In this document: one piece after another, positions 9,401 through 17,035 of the stretch
Numbering within the stretch: position 1 is the first letter of the stretch
Layout: each line of letters begins with the position of its first letter
Source of the DNA: WTJH01 sp049889695
GTDB taxonomy: Bacteria; Bacteroidota; Bacteroidia; Flavobacteriales; Flavobacteriaceae
Assembly (NCBI GenBank): GCA_049889695.1
Contig: JBMHCX010000009.1
Span: 62,001-126,000 of the forward strand
Direction of reading: 5' to 3'
Length of the DNA: 64,000 nucleotides
Notes under the pieces: generated by a model
Databases searched by the model: none
What the model was told of the DNA's origin: nothing
The model's input: the letters and a program-made list of their open reading frames with translations, nothing else
Position numbers and translations under genes: made by a program

Positions 9401-10074
9401 TGGGGAGTAAACTCTCTTTAGGTGTTCTTTTTGAAAGCAATCAAGTAGAACGAACGCCGGGAAGATATATCGCCACTTTGCCCACTACCTACAGCGCTTT
9501 TCACCAACAAGATTTCATCGGACTAGTGTCGGAATATACTTATGAAAATAAAGATGATCCGCATTTTGCTCGTCTGGGATTTCATTTCTTTACGCAAGCC
9601 GGATTTAAGCAAAATTTACATCGGCAGAAAAATTTCGCTTATCTGCAGTCTACCATGGGGTTTGAAAACCAATTGTGGGCAAACGGTCGTGTGGTCTTGG
9701 CTTCTCAACTGAGTGGGCAGTTTAACTTTGGCCATGGCTATGAATTTAATCAGGCGGCAAACTTAGGCGCTAACACAGGGCTCAGAGGATACAGAAACCA
9801 GCGATTTAGCGCAAAAAGAGCTTTTGTGCAAAGCACAGATCTTCGATGGAATATAGGGGGATGGAAAAGTCCTTTAATCCCCCTTCGTTTGGGTATCTAT
9901 GGAGGATTCGACTACGGCACCGTTTGGACGGGACAAGAAGACACCAACAACTGGCATAACAGCTATGGAGGAGGAATGTTCCTCACAGCTGCCTACAGCC
10001 TAACCAGTCGGATATCTGCCTTTCATGGCAGCGACGGATGGCGCATCACTTTCGGCTTAGGCCTTGATTTTTAA
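6415..10074 (+). CDS. three-part lipoprotein: metallophosphoesterase, kinase-like segment and Omp85-type barrel
   Basis: This 1219-residue protein starts with a lipobox (AFLTAC, Cys17). Residues ~38-350 are a calcineurin-like phosphoesterase: GDAG (Asp45), GDN (Asp79), GNHD (Asn121-His122-Asp123), ALHHP and GHDH (His288, His290), so the two-metal site looks intact. Residues ~415-720 are unlike the first domain. They include a glycine-rich turn, IGDWDRHADQW (Asp596-Arg597-His598) and PRDRDQAF (Asp621, Asp623), which resembles the catalytic loop and metal-binding Asp of HipA/CotH/FAM20-type atypical kinases. The C-terminal ~370 residues form a barrel with the GLRGY motif of Omp85/BamA proteins and a terminal Phe. 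No POTRA domains are visible. It probably sits in the outer membrane with the enzyme domains in the periplasm. The kinase-like reading is inference; the substrate is unknown. Confidence 0.8.
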   Translation: MKKALFSISILAFLTACATYKVQQTPADPYPEHKTIAHRFFLIGDAGYAKQDQPNSALDALKSKLDQADEHSTVIFLGDNIYPKGFPPVGHPDYARAEHRLGLQLQTLENFPGKAIFIAGNHDWYNGLAGLKRQEKYIRSRLGKKSFRPKAGCPLDRIKISSEIDLILIDSQWYLNNWNRHPQMNEDCSLKTRKAFFLALEKLIKKSRGKTTLIALHHPLFTNGSHGGAYSFKSHLTPLPLLGSLKNLIRRTSGISHADSQYKRFLEFKKRLVTMAQAHPRIILVSGHDHNLQYLRQGNLAQIISGSGSKRTPVRRSGPGKFGYATAGFAQLDVFTDGSAYVQFIKAENSSVIYTAEVLSPNLQTNDMPISKSFSATVTTSVYSAAETQKSRVYRMLWGERYREHFSTKITVPTVDLDTLYGGLKVRRRGGGMQSKSLRLITKDGKKQYVIRALRKQGVQFLQNLAFKDRYVARQFQQTAAEALIMDIFSGSHPYAPFVVGDLSEAIGVFHLRPKLYFIPRQKALGDFNDNFGDELYMIEEHASDGHGELANFGFSNTVIDTDEVIEKIHSDEDYVIDEAAYIRARLLDMLIGDWDRHADQWRWLTFQENNKTVYRPLPRDRDQAFSIISDGLLLGAATALLPVSKHLRKYSSEINVKASNTAAFPLDKVFIQQADEDVWQAQALHIQKELTDRVIDQAFRNMPIEVQDQRIENIKADVRKRRENLQKTAKEYYERLQKYAVINGTHKDDYFAIERLANGLTKITAYRIKKGQKADTIHQKIYRYPETKEVWIYGMDDTDEFQVNGDPRAKIKIRIVGGPKEDHYDIQEGKRIILYDHKTQKNICLNRNGRSVLSDHYSTRHFDLDRVHRRTLQLLPAIGANPDDGFKLGLSGIHNTYGFTQNPYSIQHKFSIARYFATAGVEIASEHNFANILPQINLRISLQYNSPNFTQNFFGFGNQTENLNATQPDSYDLNYNRVRIQSFRAKTALFREGELGSKLSLGVLFESNQVERTPGRYIATLPTTYSAFHQQDFIGLVSEYTYENKDDPHFARLGFHFFTQAGFKQNLHRQKNFAYLQSTMGFENQLWANGRVVLASQLSGQFNFGHGYEFNQAANLGANTGLRGYRNQRFSAKRAFVQSTDLRWNIGGWKSPLIPLRLGIYGGFDYGTVWTGQEDTNNWHNSYGGGMFLTAAYSLTSRISAFHGSDGWRITFGLGLDF

Positions 10075-10126
10075 AATGCTAAACTTAACTGTAGGAACTT
10101 ATTTAACCACAAAGCCATACGTTTCT

Positions 10127-13100
10127 CTAGGGTTCCATACTAAAAGTTGAAACCTCCTTAAATCGATTCAGTTGAATATTCTCTACTTCTACCTGATATG
10201 CTGGCCATTGCTCGGAATAAAATGCATTGGTTTTTTCCAAGGCTTTTTGCAGTTCCTCCTGTGCAAAATCCATCAATCGCTTTTCGGTAGCCGTAATGCC
10301 CGACTTTCGGGAGCGGACATAGGAATATGCACTGTATATGCGATCGGTTACATGTCCTCGAGTGCTCATCGTGATTCCCTGTCGTTTGTCTTCCTTTCCA
10401 AAGTACAATTCCTGTAATTCTTCAAGGGTTTTTAGGATGGCTCCAGTGGCGGAAATAGTAGCCGAATAGGATTGCTCGTCAAGGGCCTTTAATTCCTTTT
10501 TAATTTTTTGAGCGGTAGACACGCTTTGTGCAAGTTGTGCGGTAGCCTCCGCTGCCAGTTGGATCCACTCCTCTACCTTTTTCCCACTGTCATAAACTGC
10601 CTCTAAGTCAGCTCTTTGAACCTCTATACGTGGATCGCTAGCGACAGTTATCTGGGTAGAATCTACCTGATTTCCATAGGTTAAACGAACCAGGTATGTA
10701 CCAGGAAGAACAGACATCCCTCCGTTCTCGTTCCGTTTTTTCCGGATTTTCTTGGACGGGCGCTCTGGCCCTTTTTCCGTCATTCCCCAATACCAGCGAT
10801 AGAAGCCTGACGCCTTGGGAGCTTTAATTTTAACAGTTCTAATTTTACGTTCTGCATCGAATATTTCGAACTGAAGGGAATCTTTTTTTGGCTTTTTGTC
10901 CTGTTTCTCAATTTCAGTCTGCTTGTCAGAAGCCTTATCCGTTGATGGCTTTTGGAAGTAATAGGTTAACATGGCTCCTCGCTTACGGTTTTTTCCGTGA
11001 TAGAGTGCGTCTCCTCCAAAACGACTTCCCGTAGGTTGCTGATAAGCGGCAAGATAGGCCGTTGGGGGCTCAAATAGCGCCATATCTTTCTCCAGTACCT
11101 TCGGTTGGGCTGCAATAGCCCGTAGAGGGCGTATATCATCGAGTACCCAGGCCGCACGACCAAAGGTTCCTATGATTAAATCTTCTTCCCTAGGATGAAT
11201 CACCAAATCTTTGGTAGAGACGGTTGGGAAACCTTCCGTCCATTTTTGCCACTGTTCCCCAGCCGTGAAAGAGATGTATAAACCATCGTCGGTTCCCAAA
11301 AACATCAGTTGAGGATTCTTGGGGTCTTCCACGATCGACAACACAAAACTTTGAACGTCATTTTCATCGACTATCCGCTTCCAGGATTTACCATAGTCGG
11401 TGGTTCTGTAGGCATAGGGGGTGTAGTTATATCTGCGGTAATCGTTAGCGACCAGTAGTGCTTCTCCTGGGCGGGTTTTCGAAGCTTTAATCTGGGGAAT
11501 CCAGCTCCCGGCCGGTAGTCCTTTGATTTTTTGGGTGACCTCGGTCCAGTTTTTTCCTCCATCGCGGGTGTAGTGTACACGCCCATCGTCGGAAGCTGTC
11601 CACAACATGCCCTGCTCGACGGGGGAAGGCTCGATGACCAAAAGGGTACAATGATTTTCAGCCCCCGTGGCATCCATGGTGAGTCCACCACTATCTTTTT
11701 GGTTTTGCTTGGCAGGGTCGTTAGTGGTTAGGTCGGGTGATATAATTTCCCATGTCAGTCCTTTATCGGTGGAACGATGAACAAACTGACTACCAAAATA
11801 GACTGTACTGTTGTTGAATGGATCTTGCCCTATCGCCGCATTCCAATTAAAGCGAAGTTTAGTCGAAGGGTCTGGAGCTGTTGGTCGAACGGAATAATTG
11901 TTTCCTGTTTTCCAGTCGTATCGGGATACATATCCCTGCTGACTCATTGCATAGCCCATCTGATTATCATCTAAATCGGGAACTACATCAAAACCATCGC
12001 CAAAGGCAATTTCTTGCCAGTACGAATTGCGAATTCCTTGTGCTCGCCAAACATAAGCGGGGCCTCTCCATGAGCCATTGTCTTGCATACCGCCATAGAC
12101 ATTGTACGGAAACTCATTATCTACACTGATATGATAGAATTGTGCCACTGGTAGATTTCCAATAAATCGCCAGCTTTTTCCTCCGTCTTTGGTGATGTTT
12201 AAGCCTCCGTCGTTTCCATCGATCATGAATTGTCCATTCTGCGGATGAATCCACCAGGCGTGATGGTCGGGATGTATCCCATTACTGACCCCATAGGCAG
12301 GCATAAGTTGCCGAAAACTTTTTCCCCCATCTTCAGACACATTCACATAGGTAAATATGGAATACAAGCGGTTTTCGTTTTGTGGATCGACATAAATATC
12401 TGAATAATAGAACGGGCGATTGCCAATTCCGGAGGAGTCGTTTACTTTTTTCCAATGAAATCCACCATCTGTAGATTTGTACAAGGCGTTTTTCTTGGCT
12501 TCAACAATAGCATAAACCACTTCGGGTTTACTGGGGGCAATGGCCAAACCTATACGGCCAAGATCACCGGCTGGCAGGCCTTCTTTACTGCTGAGCTTTT
12601 TCCAGTTTTTTCCGCCGTCATGGGTCATATATAGACCACTTCCGCTCCCTCCAGAGCTAAAAAACCAAGGGTCGCGTTTGTGTTCCCAGAGAGCAGCAAA
12701 AAGTTTATTGGGGTTTTGTGGGTCCATAACCAAGTCGGCAGCTCCCGTTTTTAGATTACCGCTTAAGATCTTGGTCCAATTCTTACCACCATCGGTCGTC
12801 TTGTAGACCCCGCGCTCCTGGTGTTCCCCCCATGGAGACCCTATGGCCCCTACATAGACCGTATTGGGATCGGTCGGATCAATAATCACACGGTGTATAT
12901 GACGGGTTTGTTCCAACCCCATGCTTTTCCAATGCTTCCCCCCGTCCAGCGATTTATAGATCCCAAAGCCTCCATTGAGACTATTGCGGGGGTTTCCTTC
13001 ACCGGTTCCCACCCAGATAACAGAAGGATTCGATTGCTGAATGGCTACAGCTCCCACAGAAGCGGTAAGTTCCTGATCAAAAATAGGCTCCCACTGAATG

Positions 13101-13321
13101 CCGCCGGAGTTAGATTTCCAAACCCCTCCAGAGGCCGTACCCACGACCATAATATCTGGCTGCTGATGCACCACATCGATCGCCGTGATGCGTCCACTCA
13201 TTCCTCCAGGACCAATATTTCGGGGGTTGAGTTCCTGAACCAGATCCATGGAAAATTGTTGCCCTAAGACGGGAGAAAAAAGTGTGCAACAAAGAGAAAC
13301 AAAAAGAAATAGCCTATGCAT
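10127..13321 (-). CDS. exported VPS10/sortilin-like Asp-box beta-propeller protein
   Basis: This 1064-residue protein has a signal peptide (residues 1-20, ending VLGQQ) and about nine Asp-box repeats of the S/T-x-D-x-G-x-x-W type, such as SLDGGKHW, TTDGGKNW, THDGGKNW, STDGGFHW, TKDGGKSW, STDKGLTW and TRDGGKNW. These define one or two beta-propellers like those of sortilin/VPS10 and BNR-repeat glycosidases. Bacteroidota homologues are often annotated as glycosyl hydrolases, but no catalytic residues can be assigned here. After ~residue 750 comes a basic linker and an all-beta region, then a helical tail (~930-1064). There is no type IX secretion C-terminal domain or lipobox, so it is probably periplasmic. 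It stands alone between converging and diverging neighbours. Confidence 0.85.
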   Translation of the reverse strand: MHRLFLFVSLCCTLFSPVLGQQFSMDLVQELNPRNIGPGGMSGRITAIDVVHQQPDIMVVGTASGGVWKSNSGGIQWEPIFDQELTASVGAVAIQQSNPSVIWVGTGEGNPRNSLNGGFGIYKSLDGGKHWKSMGLEQTRHIHRVIIDPTDPNTVYVGAIGSPWGEHQERGVYKTTDGGKNWTKILSGNLKTGAADLVMDPQNPNKLFAALWEHKRDPWFFSSGGSGSGLYMTHDGGKNWKKLSSKEGLPAGDLGRIGLAIAPSKPEVVYAIVEAKKNALYKSTDGGFHWKKVNDSSGIGNRPFYYSDIYVDPQNENRLYSIFTYVNVSEDGGKSFRQLMPAYGVSNGIHPDHHAWWIHPQNGQFMIDGNDGGLNITKDGGKSWRFIGNLPVAQFYHISVDNEFPYNVYGGMQDNGSWRGPAYVWRAQGIRNSYWQEIAFGDGFDVVPDLDDNQMGYAMSQQGYVSRYDWKTGNNYSVRPTAPDPSTKLRFNWNAAIGQDPFNNSTVYFGSQFVHRSTDKGLTWEIISPDLTTNDPAKQNQKDSGGLTMDATGAENHCTLLVIEPSPVEQGMLWTASDDGRVHYTRDGGKNWTEVTQKIKGLPAGSWIPQIKASKTRPGEALLVANDYRRYNYTPYAYRTTDYGKSWKRIVDENDVQSFVLSIVEDPKNPQLMFLGTDDGLYISFTAGEQWQKWTEGFPTVSTKDLVIHPREEDLIIGTFGRAAWVLDDIRPLRAIAAQPKVLEKDMALFEPPTAYLAAYQQPTGSRFGGDALYHGKNRKRGAMLTYYFQKPSTDKASDKQTEIEKQDKKPKKDSLQFEIFDAERKIRTVKIKAPKASGFYRWYWGMTEKGPERPSKKIRKKRNENGGMSVLPGTYLVRLTYGNQVDSTQITVASDPRIEVQRADLEAVYDSGKKVEEWIQLAAEATAQLAQSVSTAQKIKKELKALDEQSYSATISATGAILKTLEELQELYFGKEDKRQGITMSTRGHVTDRIYSAYSYVRSRKSGITATEKRLMDFAQEELQKALEKTNAFYSEQWPAYQVEVENIQLNRFKEVSTFSMEP

Positions 13322-13447
13322 ATGTAAAAGTTTTCAATCAGATTTTAAATATACAATAACCTGATATGAATTTATAAACTTGTTAAAAAAGTGTCTTTTA
13401 ACATAAAAAAATAAATGCGTGTCTGCTGAATTGGTTACATTTAAGTA

Positions 13448-13777
13448 ATGAAACAGACGGCCCCCATTGTTTCGCGCCTTTTAGCGGTGTATTTCAGCTT
13501 ATTATGGCTGAGTTATGGCCTACATCCCTTTTGGCACCACCATGAGAGGGAACACATCGCATACTCCACAGATTCTGCTGAAAAAAATATTGAAAACCCA
13601 CCCTGCGAACTTTGTGATTGGTTTTGCTGCCAAGACGGGGCCACAGTAGTGTCGGACGCCTATTTTATTCCACCACTACTTGGTGTTAAACACACAGAGG
13701 TGGACTATTCCAAAGGGTGGACGCTATTCGAATTACGCCAAAATAAAGATCCTCCAGCAATTAGCCCTCTCCTCTAA
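13448..13777 (+). CDS. small exported His/Cys-rich protein, possible metal binder
   Basis: This 109-residue protein has a hydrophobic N-terminal segment (residues ~8-24) that is either a signal peptide or an anchor, then a histidine cluster (His26, His30-32, His36) and a cysteine cluster (Cys53, Cys56, Cys60, Cys61), and ends in a Pro-rich tail with DPPAIS. I do not recognise a named family, but small Bacteroidota proteins of this design are commonly found beside heavy-metal or metallophore transport genes. It lies 62 nt upstream of an ABC/TonB operon in the same direction and is separated from it by a terminator-like hairpin. A role in sensing, buffering or delivering a metal is inference from composition and position. 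Confidence 0.6.
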   Translation: MKQTAPIVSRLLAVYFSLLWLSYGLHPFWHHHEREHIAYSTDSAEKNIENPPCELCDWFCCQDGATVVSDAYFIPPLLGVKHTEVDYSKGWTLFELRQNKDPPAISPLL

Positions 13778-13788
13778 GCTGTTGTAAG

Positions 13789-13819
13789 CGGGAATTTTCC
13801 TTCCCGAACTCTTTTTTTT
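13789..13819 (+). terminator. intrinsic terminator-like hairpin between the small protein and the ABC operon
   Basis: A 6-bp perfect stem (CGGGAA at 13789-13794, TTCCCG at 13801-13806) with a 6-nt loop is followed, after 4-5 nt, by a run of eight T. It sits 9 nt after the stop of the His/Cys-rich gene and 20 nt before the ATPase start. It may end the first transcript or partly attenuate the downstream operon. Confidence 0.55.
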
Positions 13820-13839
13820 CATCTCAAATCTTTACATCC

Positions 13840-14541
13840 ATGTTGGAAGCTAATCAACTATCCAAAAGCTATGGCAATCAGTCAGCTTTATCGGACCTGA
13901 ACCTGAGCATTGCTCGGGGACAAATATTTTGCCTCTTGGGTCAAAACGGTGCTGGAAAAACTACCACACTGCATTTATTTCTAGGGCTTATTGCCCCCTC
14001 TTCAGGAGAAGTCCTGATCGATGGTGAACGCGTACAACCCAACCGCACACCTACTAATCGCAAAGTAGCCTATATCCCTGAATTGGTACGCCTATACGAT
14101 CATATGTCGGGACTGGATAACCTCGATCTGTTTTGCCGTTTTGCTCGGCTGAAATACACCAAAACAGAATTGAAGGGCATTTTAGAACAGGCTGGAATCA
14201 TTGCTGCCGATCAGCACAAAAAAGTTTTAGACTATTCAAAAGGTATGCGCCAAAGAGTAGGAATCGCCATTGCACTTTCCAAGAATGCCGATTTTATTTT
14301 TATGGACGAACCTACCTCAGGGCTCGATCCATTCGCCATTGCAGAGTTTTCAAAAATCTGTCGGGAACTGAAGGAACAACAAAAGTTGATTTTAATGGCG
14401 ACCCACGACGTCTATCATGCAGCTCAGTTAGGAACACATTTTGGAATCATGAAAGCAGGGCGACTCTTACAGCCCCCGGAACTCTCCAATCCTTCTCCCG
14501 ATGAATTATCCCAAATCTATTTAAACCTCGTACACTCATGA
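13840..14541 (+). CDS. ABC transporter ATP-binding protein
   Basis: This 233-residue nucleotide-binding domain has Walker A GQNGAGKTT (~34-42), the signature YSKGMRQRVGIA, Walker B FIFMDEPTSGLD and the switch histidine in MATHD. It resembles ATPases of ABC-2 type systems (NosF/CcmA-like) and should power the two permeases encoded at 17036 and 18491. Its TGA stop overlaps the start of the TonB receptor (ATGA at 14538-14541), so the receptor is translationally coupled to it. An outer-membrane receptor between the ATPase and the permeases of one transporter is an uncommon order and implies one shared function. Confidence 0.9.
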   Translation: MLEANQLSKSYGNQSALSDLNLSIARGQIFCLLGQNGAGKTTTLHLFLGLIAPSSGEVLIDGERVQPNRTPTNRKVAYIPELVRLYDHMSGLDNLDLFCRFARLKYTKTELKGILEQAGIIAADQHKKVLDYSKGMRQRVGIAIALSKNADFIFMDEPTSGLDPFAIAEFSKICRELKEQQKLILMATHDVYHAAQLGTHFGIMKAGRLLQPPELSNPSPDELSQIYLNLVHS

Positions 14542-17030
14542 ATAAATTTCGCTATCTCTTATTTATACTCTTTCCCTTTGCTCTGGCTGCACAAACCATA
14601 ATTTACGGTGTGGTGACAGATGCCGAAGGCGCTCCCCTCTCCCTAGCTACACTGCAATTATATCAAGGTGGACTTGTCCAGCAAACATCTACAACAAAGG
14701 ATGGAAGTTTTCAATTCGACCTATCGGCTGAAGGAAACTTTCATTTACACATTAGTGCTGCTGGTTTTGAAACACGTGTAGAAGCATACATGTTTAAGCT
14801 AGGAGATCGTTACGACTTGGGAAAATTTGCTTTGTCTCCTAAAATCCATTATCTGCAAGCCGTTGAGGTAATTGGTCGCGAACAAACAGACTATTTAAGC
14901 GATTATTCATTTTCGGCCACCAAAGTAGCCATCCCCAACAAACAACTCCCACAAGCGCTGACCGCAGTGACCAAAGAACTCATAGCCGACCGACAAGCTT
15001 TTCAATTAGCCGATGCGGTGAAAGCTGTCAGTGGTGTGAGCCCGTCAAGTGTCTACAACCAATATAATATTCGGGGAATTAGTCAGAATGAAGAAGGGCA
15101 AATTATTAACGGACTTCGCACCCGACAGTACTATTTTTTGCAGCCCCTTACTTCCCATGTAGAACGCGTAGAAGTATTAAAAGGCCCTGCATCGGTCAGT
15201 TTTTCGAGTGTTGACCCCGGGGGGAGTGTCAATTTAGTGACCAAAAAGCCATTGCCCGTAGAACGAAAAGAATTAATGCTGGGCGCCGGAAGTTACAGCA
15301 CTCTTCGTGGGGCCTTGGACTTTACCGGCCCGATCAATGAAAGTAAAACCCTCCTTTATCGTCTTAATATCGGATTTCAGAGAGCCCAATCGTATCGCGA
15401 TTTAATCCAAAACAACGCCCTTTTGTTCACCCCATCGATCAGCTATGTCCCCGATGATACCACGGCCTTCAATATAGAAATGATCTACAGCAATAGTTTG
15501 GGAAATCTGGATCGGGGACAACCCATATTTGGAGCACAGGCAGGAGTAACCGACCTCAACAGCACCCCCATTGGACTTAATTTGGGGGCTACCAACGATT
15601 ATTTTGAATCTGAAGAATGGATGCTTATGGCAAATTTTTCGAAACAAATCAATAAATCCCTAGGGTTTCATAGCTCCTATATGAAACAAACCTGGAATGA
15701 GGATCTTCGCGAACATCGGACCACCAACGCTTTTGCTGTAGATATCGATGGAAACGCTATTCCGACGCTGGCTTCCATGCGCTATATAGAGCGCCAACAA
15801 TTTTGGGATATAGACAACCTAAATGCATACTTCAGCTATGATATTGAAGGAACTGCAAGTCATAAATTTGTATTTGGCTATGATCTTCACCGTTGGAACA
15901 AAACGGATGGCGGAGGTCAAAATCAGGCGCGTGGCTACCTTTTAAACGATGGCAGTATCACTAACACTTTCGATCTTGAAAGGGCGGGAGAATACCAAAC
16001 CATAACACATAATGGATTAACGCTCCCTAAACCCAACGTCGAACATTTCAACCTTGCAAACCCGACGAATGCCATCCGAGACAAAGGGAATTACACCTTG
16101 AATTCTCAATTCGCTATTCCGGCAGTTTTGAGTATTTCGCATGCGGCTTATGTTCAACATTTTCTTGAAGCTGGTCGATTTTCTGCTCTTTTGAGTCTAA
16201 GATACGAGTGGTTTTCAGACATCACCAATTATGACAAGCCCCTGGAACGAACCTTCGAAAACACCGCCCTCTTGCCAAGAATTGGTCTGACCTATGCGCT
16301 TAACCCTCAACTAAACATCTATGCTTCCTATTTGGAAGGCTACCAGCCCCAATCCAATACGGTGACGCTAATGCCGAGTACTGGTATTTTCTTTTGGGAT
16401 CCTAACTCACCAGCCCGCTTCGACCCTCTTGAAAGCGATCTGATCGAGCTAGGACTGAAAGGAGAATTCTTGGGAGGAGCGGTTCAAAGCACACTATCCG
16501 TTTATCAGATCCAACAGAAAAATATCTTGATCAGTGCTAATTCTGTTGAAAATCCAGATTTGCTTACCCAACGGGGAGCCGATAGAAGTCGGGGTGTTGA
16601 ATGGGAACTAGCCGGTTATGTTCTCCCCAACCTTCAACTCAACGCCTCCTACAGTTATATTGATGCAGAAATTCGAAGAGATGACGACGCCAGCCTGATT
16701 GGCACACGAAAAGAAAATACCCCAGTCCACAGCGCAAATCTATGGGGGCGATGGGATTTTAGAGAGACCAAACTACAGGACTTCGGACTTGGTCTGGGCA
16801 TGCAGCACAGCGGTAGCAAAATCCCTTGGTTCACTCGTGACTTCACCGTGCCAGGCTATACTATTTTTGACATGGCGATCTATTACCGACCCAAATCCAC
16901 GGATATTCAGCTCAGCTTGAAAGTTAATAACCTCTTGAATGAAACCTATTGGTTAGGAGCACAAACCTACTTCCGTTTATTTCCTGGGGCTCCCAGAAAC
17001 ACCTCTATCACAGCTACCTACAAATTTTAA
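14538..17030 (+). CDS. TonB-dependent siderophore-type receptor
   Basis: This 830-residue protein has a signal peptide (1-19, ending LAAQT), a carboxypeptidase-regulatory-like domain (~20-105), a plug (~140-260) with YNIRGISQNEEGQIINGLR and VERVEVLKGPASVSF, and a 22-strand-type barrel ending PGAPRNTSITATYKF. That ending and the plug motifs are typical of ferrisiderophore receptors (FhuA/FpvA class). It should take a metal chelate across the outer membrane with TonB energy. It overlaps the ABC ATPase by 4 nt and is followed 5 nt later by the first permease, so receptor and ABC transporter are one operon. The ligand is inferred as a siderophore or other metallophore. Confidence 0.88.
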   Translation: MNKFRYLLFILFPFALAAQTIIYGVVTDAEGAPLSLATLQLYQGGLVQQTSTTKDGSFQFDLSAEGNFHLHISAAGFETRVEAYMFKLGDRYDLGKFALSPKIHYLQAVEVIGREQTDYLSDYSFSATKVAIPNKQLPQALTAVTKELIADRQAFQLADAVKAVSGVSPSSVYNQYNIRGISQNEEGQIINGLRTRQYYFLQPLTSHVERVEVLKGPASVSFSSVDPGGSVNLVTKKPLPVERKELMLGAGSYSTLRGALDFTGPINESKTLLYRLNIGFQRAQSYRDLIQNNALLFTPSISYVPDDTTAFNIEMIYSNSLGNLDRGQPIFGAQAGVTDLNSTPIGLNLGATNDYFESEEWMLMANFSKQINKSLGFHSSYMKQTWNEDLREHRTTNAFAVDIDGNAIPTLASMRYIERQQFWDIDNLNAYFSYDIEGTASHKFVFGYDLHRWNKTDGGGQNQARGYLLNDGSITNTFDLERAGEYQTITHNGLTLPKPNVEHFNLANPTNAIRDKGNYTLNSQFAIPAVLSISHAAYVQHFLEAGRFSALLSLRYEWFSDITNYDKPLERTFENTALLPRIGLTYALNPQLNIYASYLEGYQPQSNTVTLMPSTGIFFWDPNSPARFDPLESDLIELGLKGEFLGGAVQSTLSVYQIQQKNILISANSVENPDLLTQRGADRSRGVEWELAGYVLPNLQLNASYSYIDAEIRRDDDASLIGTRKENTPVHSANLWGRWDFRETKLQDFGLGLGMQHSGSKIPWFTRDFTVPGYTIFDMAIYYRPKSTDIQLSLKVNNLLNETYWLGAQTYFRLFPGAPRNTSITATYKF

Positions 17031-17035
17031 TCCCA

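Noticed and set aside
5806..10074. Complete Pycsar defence locus
   Set aside because: No uridylate or cytidylate cyclase gene is present in either direction, so only the effector-like part can be claimed.
12821..13267. 148-codon plus-strand ORF inside the Asp-box protein gene
   Set aside because: It is a shadow of the repeat-rich minus-strand gene, and the product has no recognisable features.
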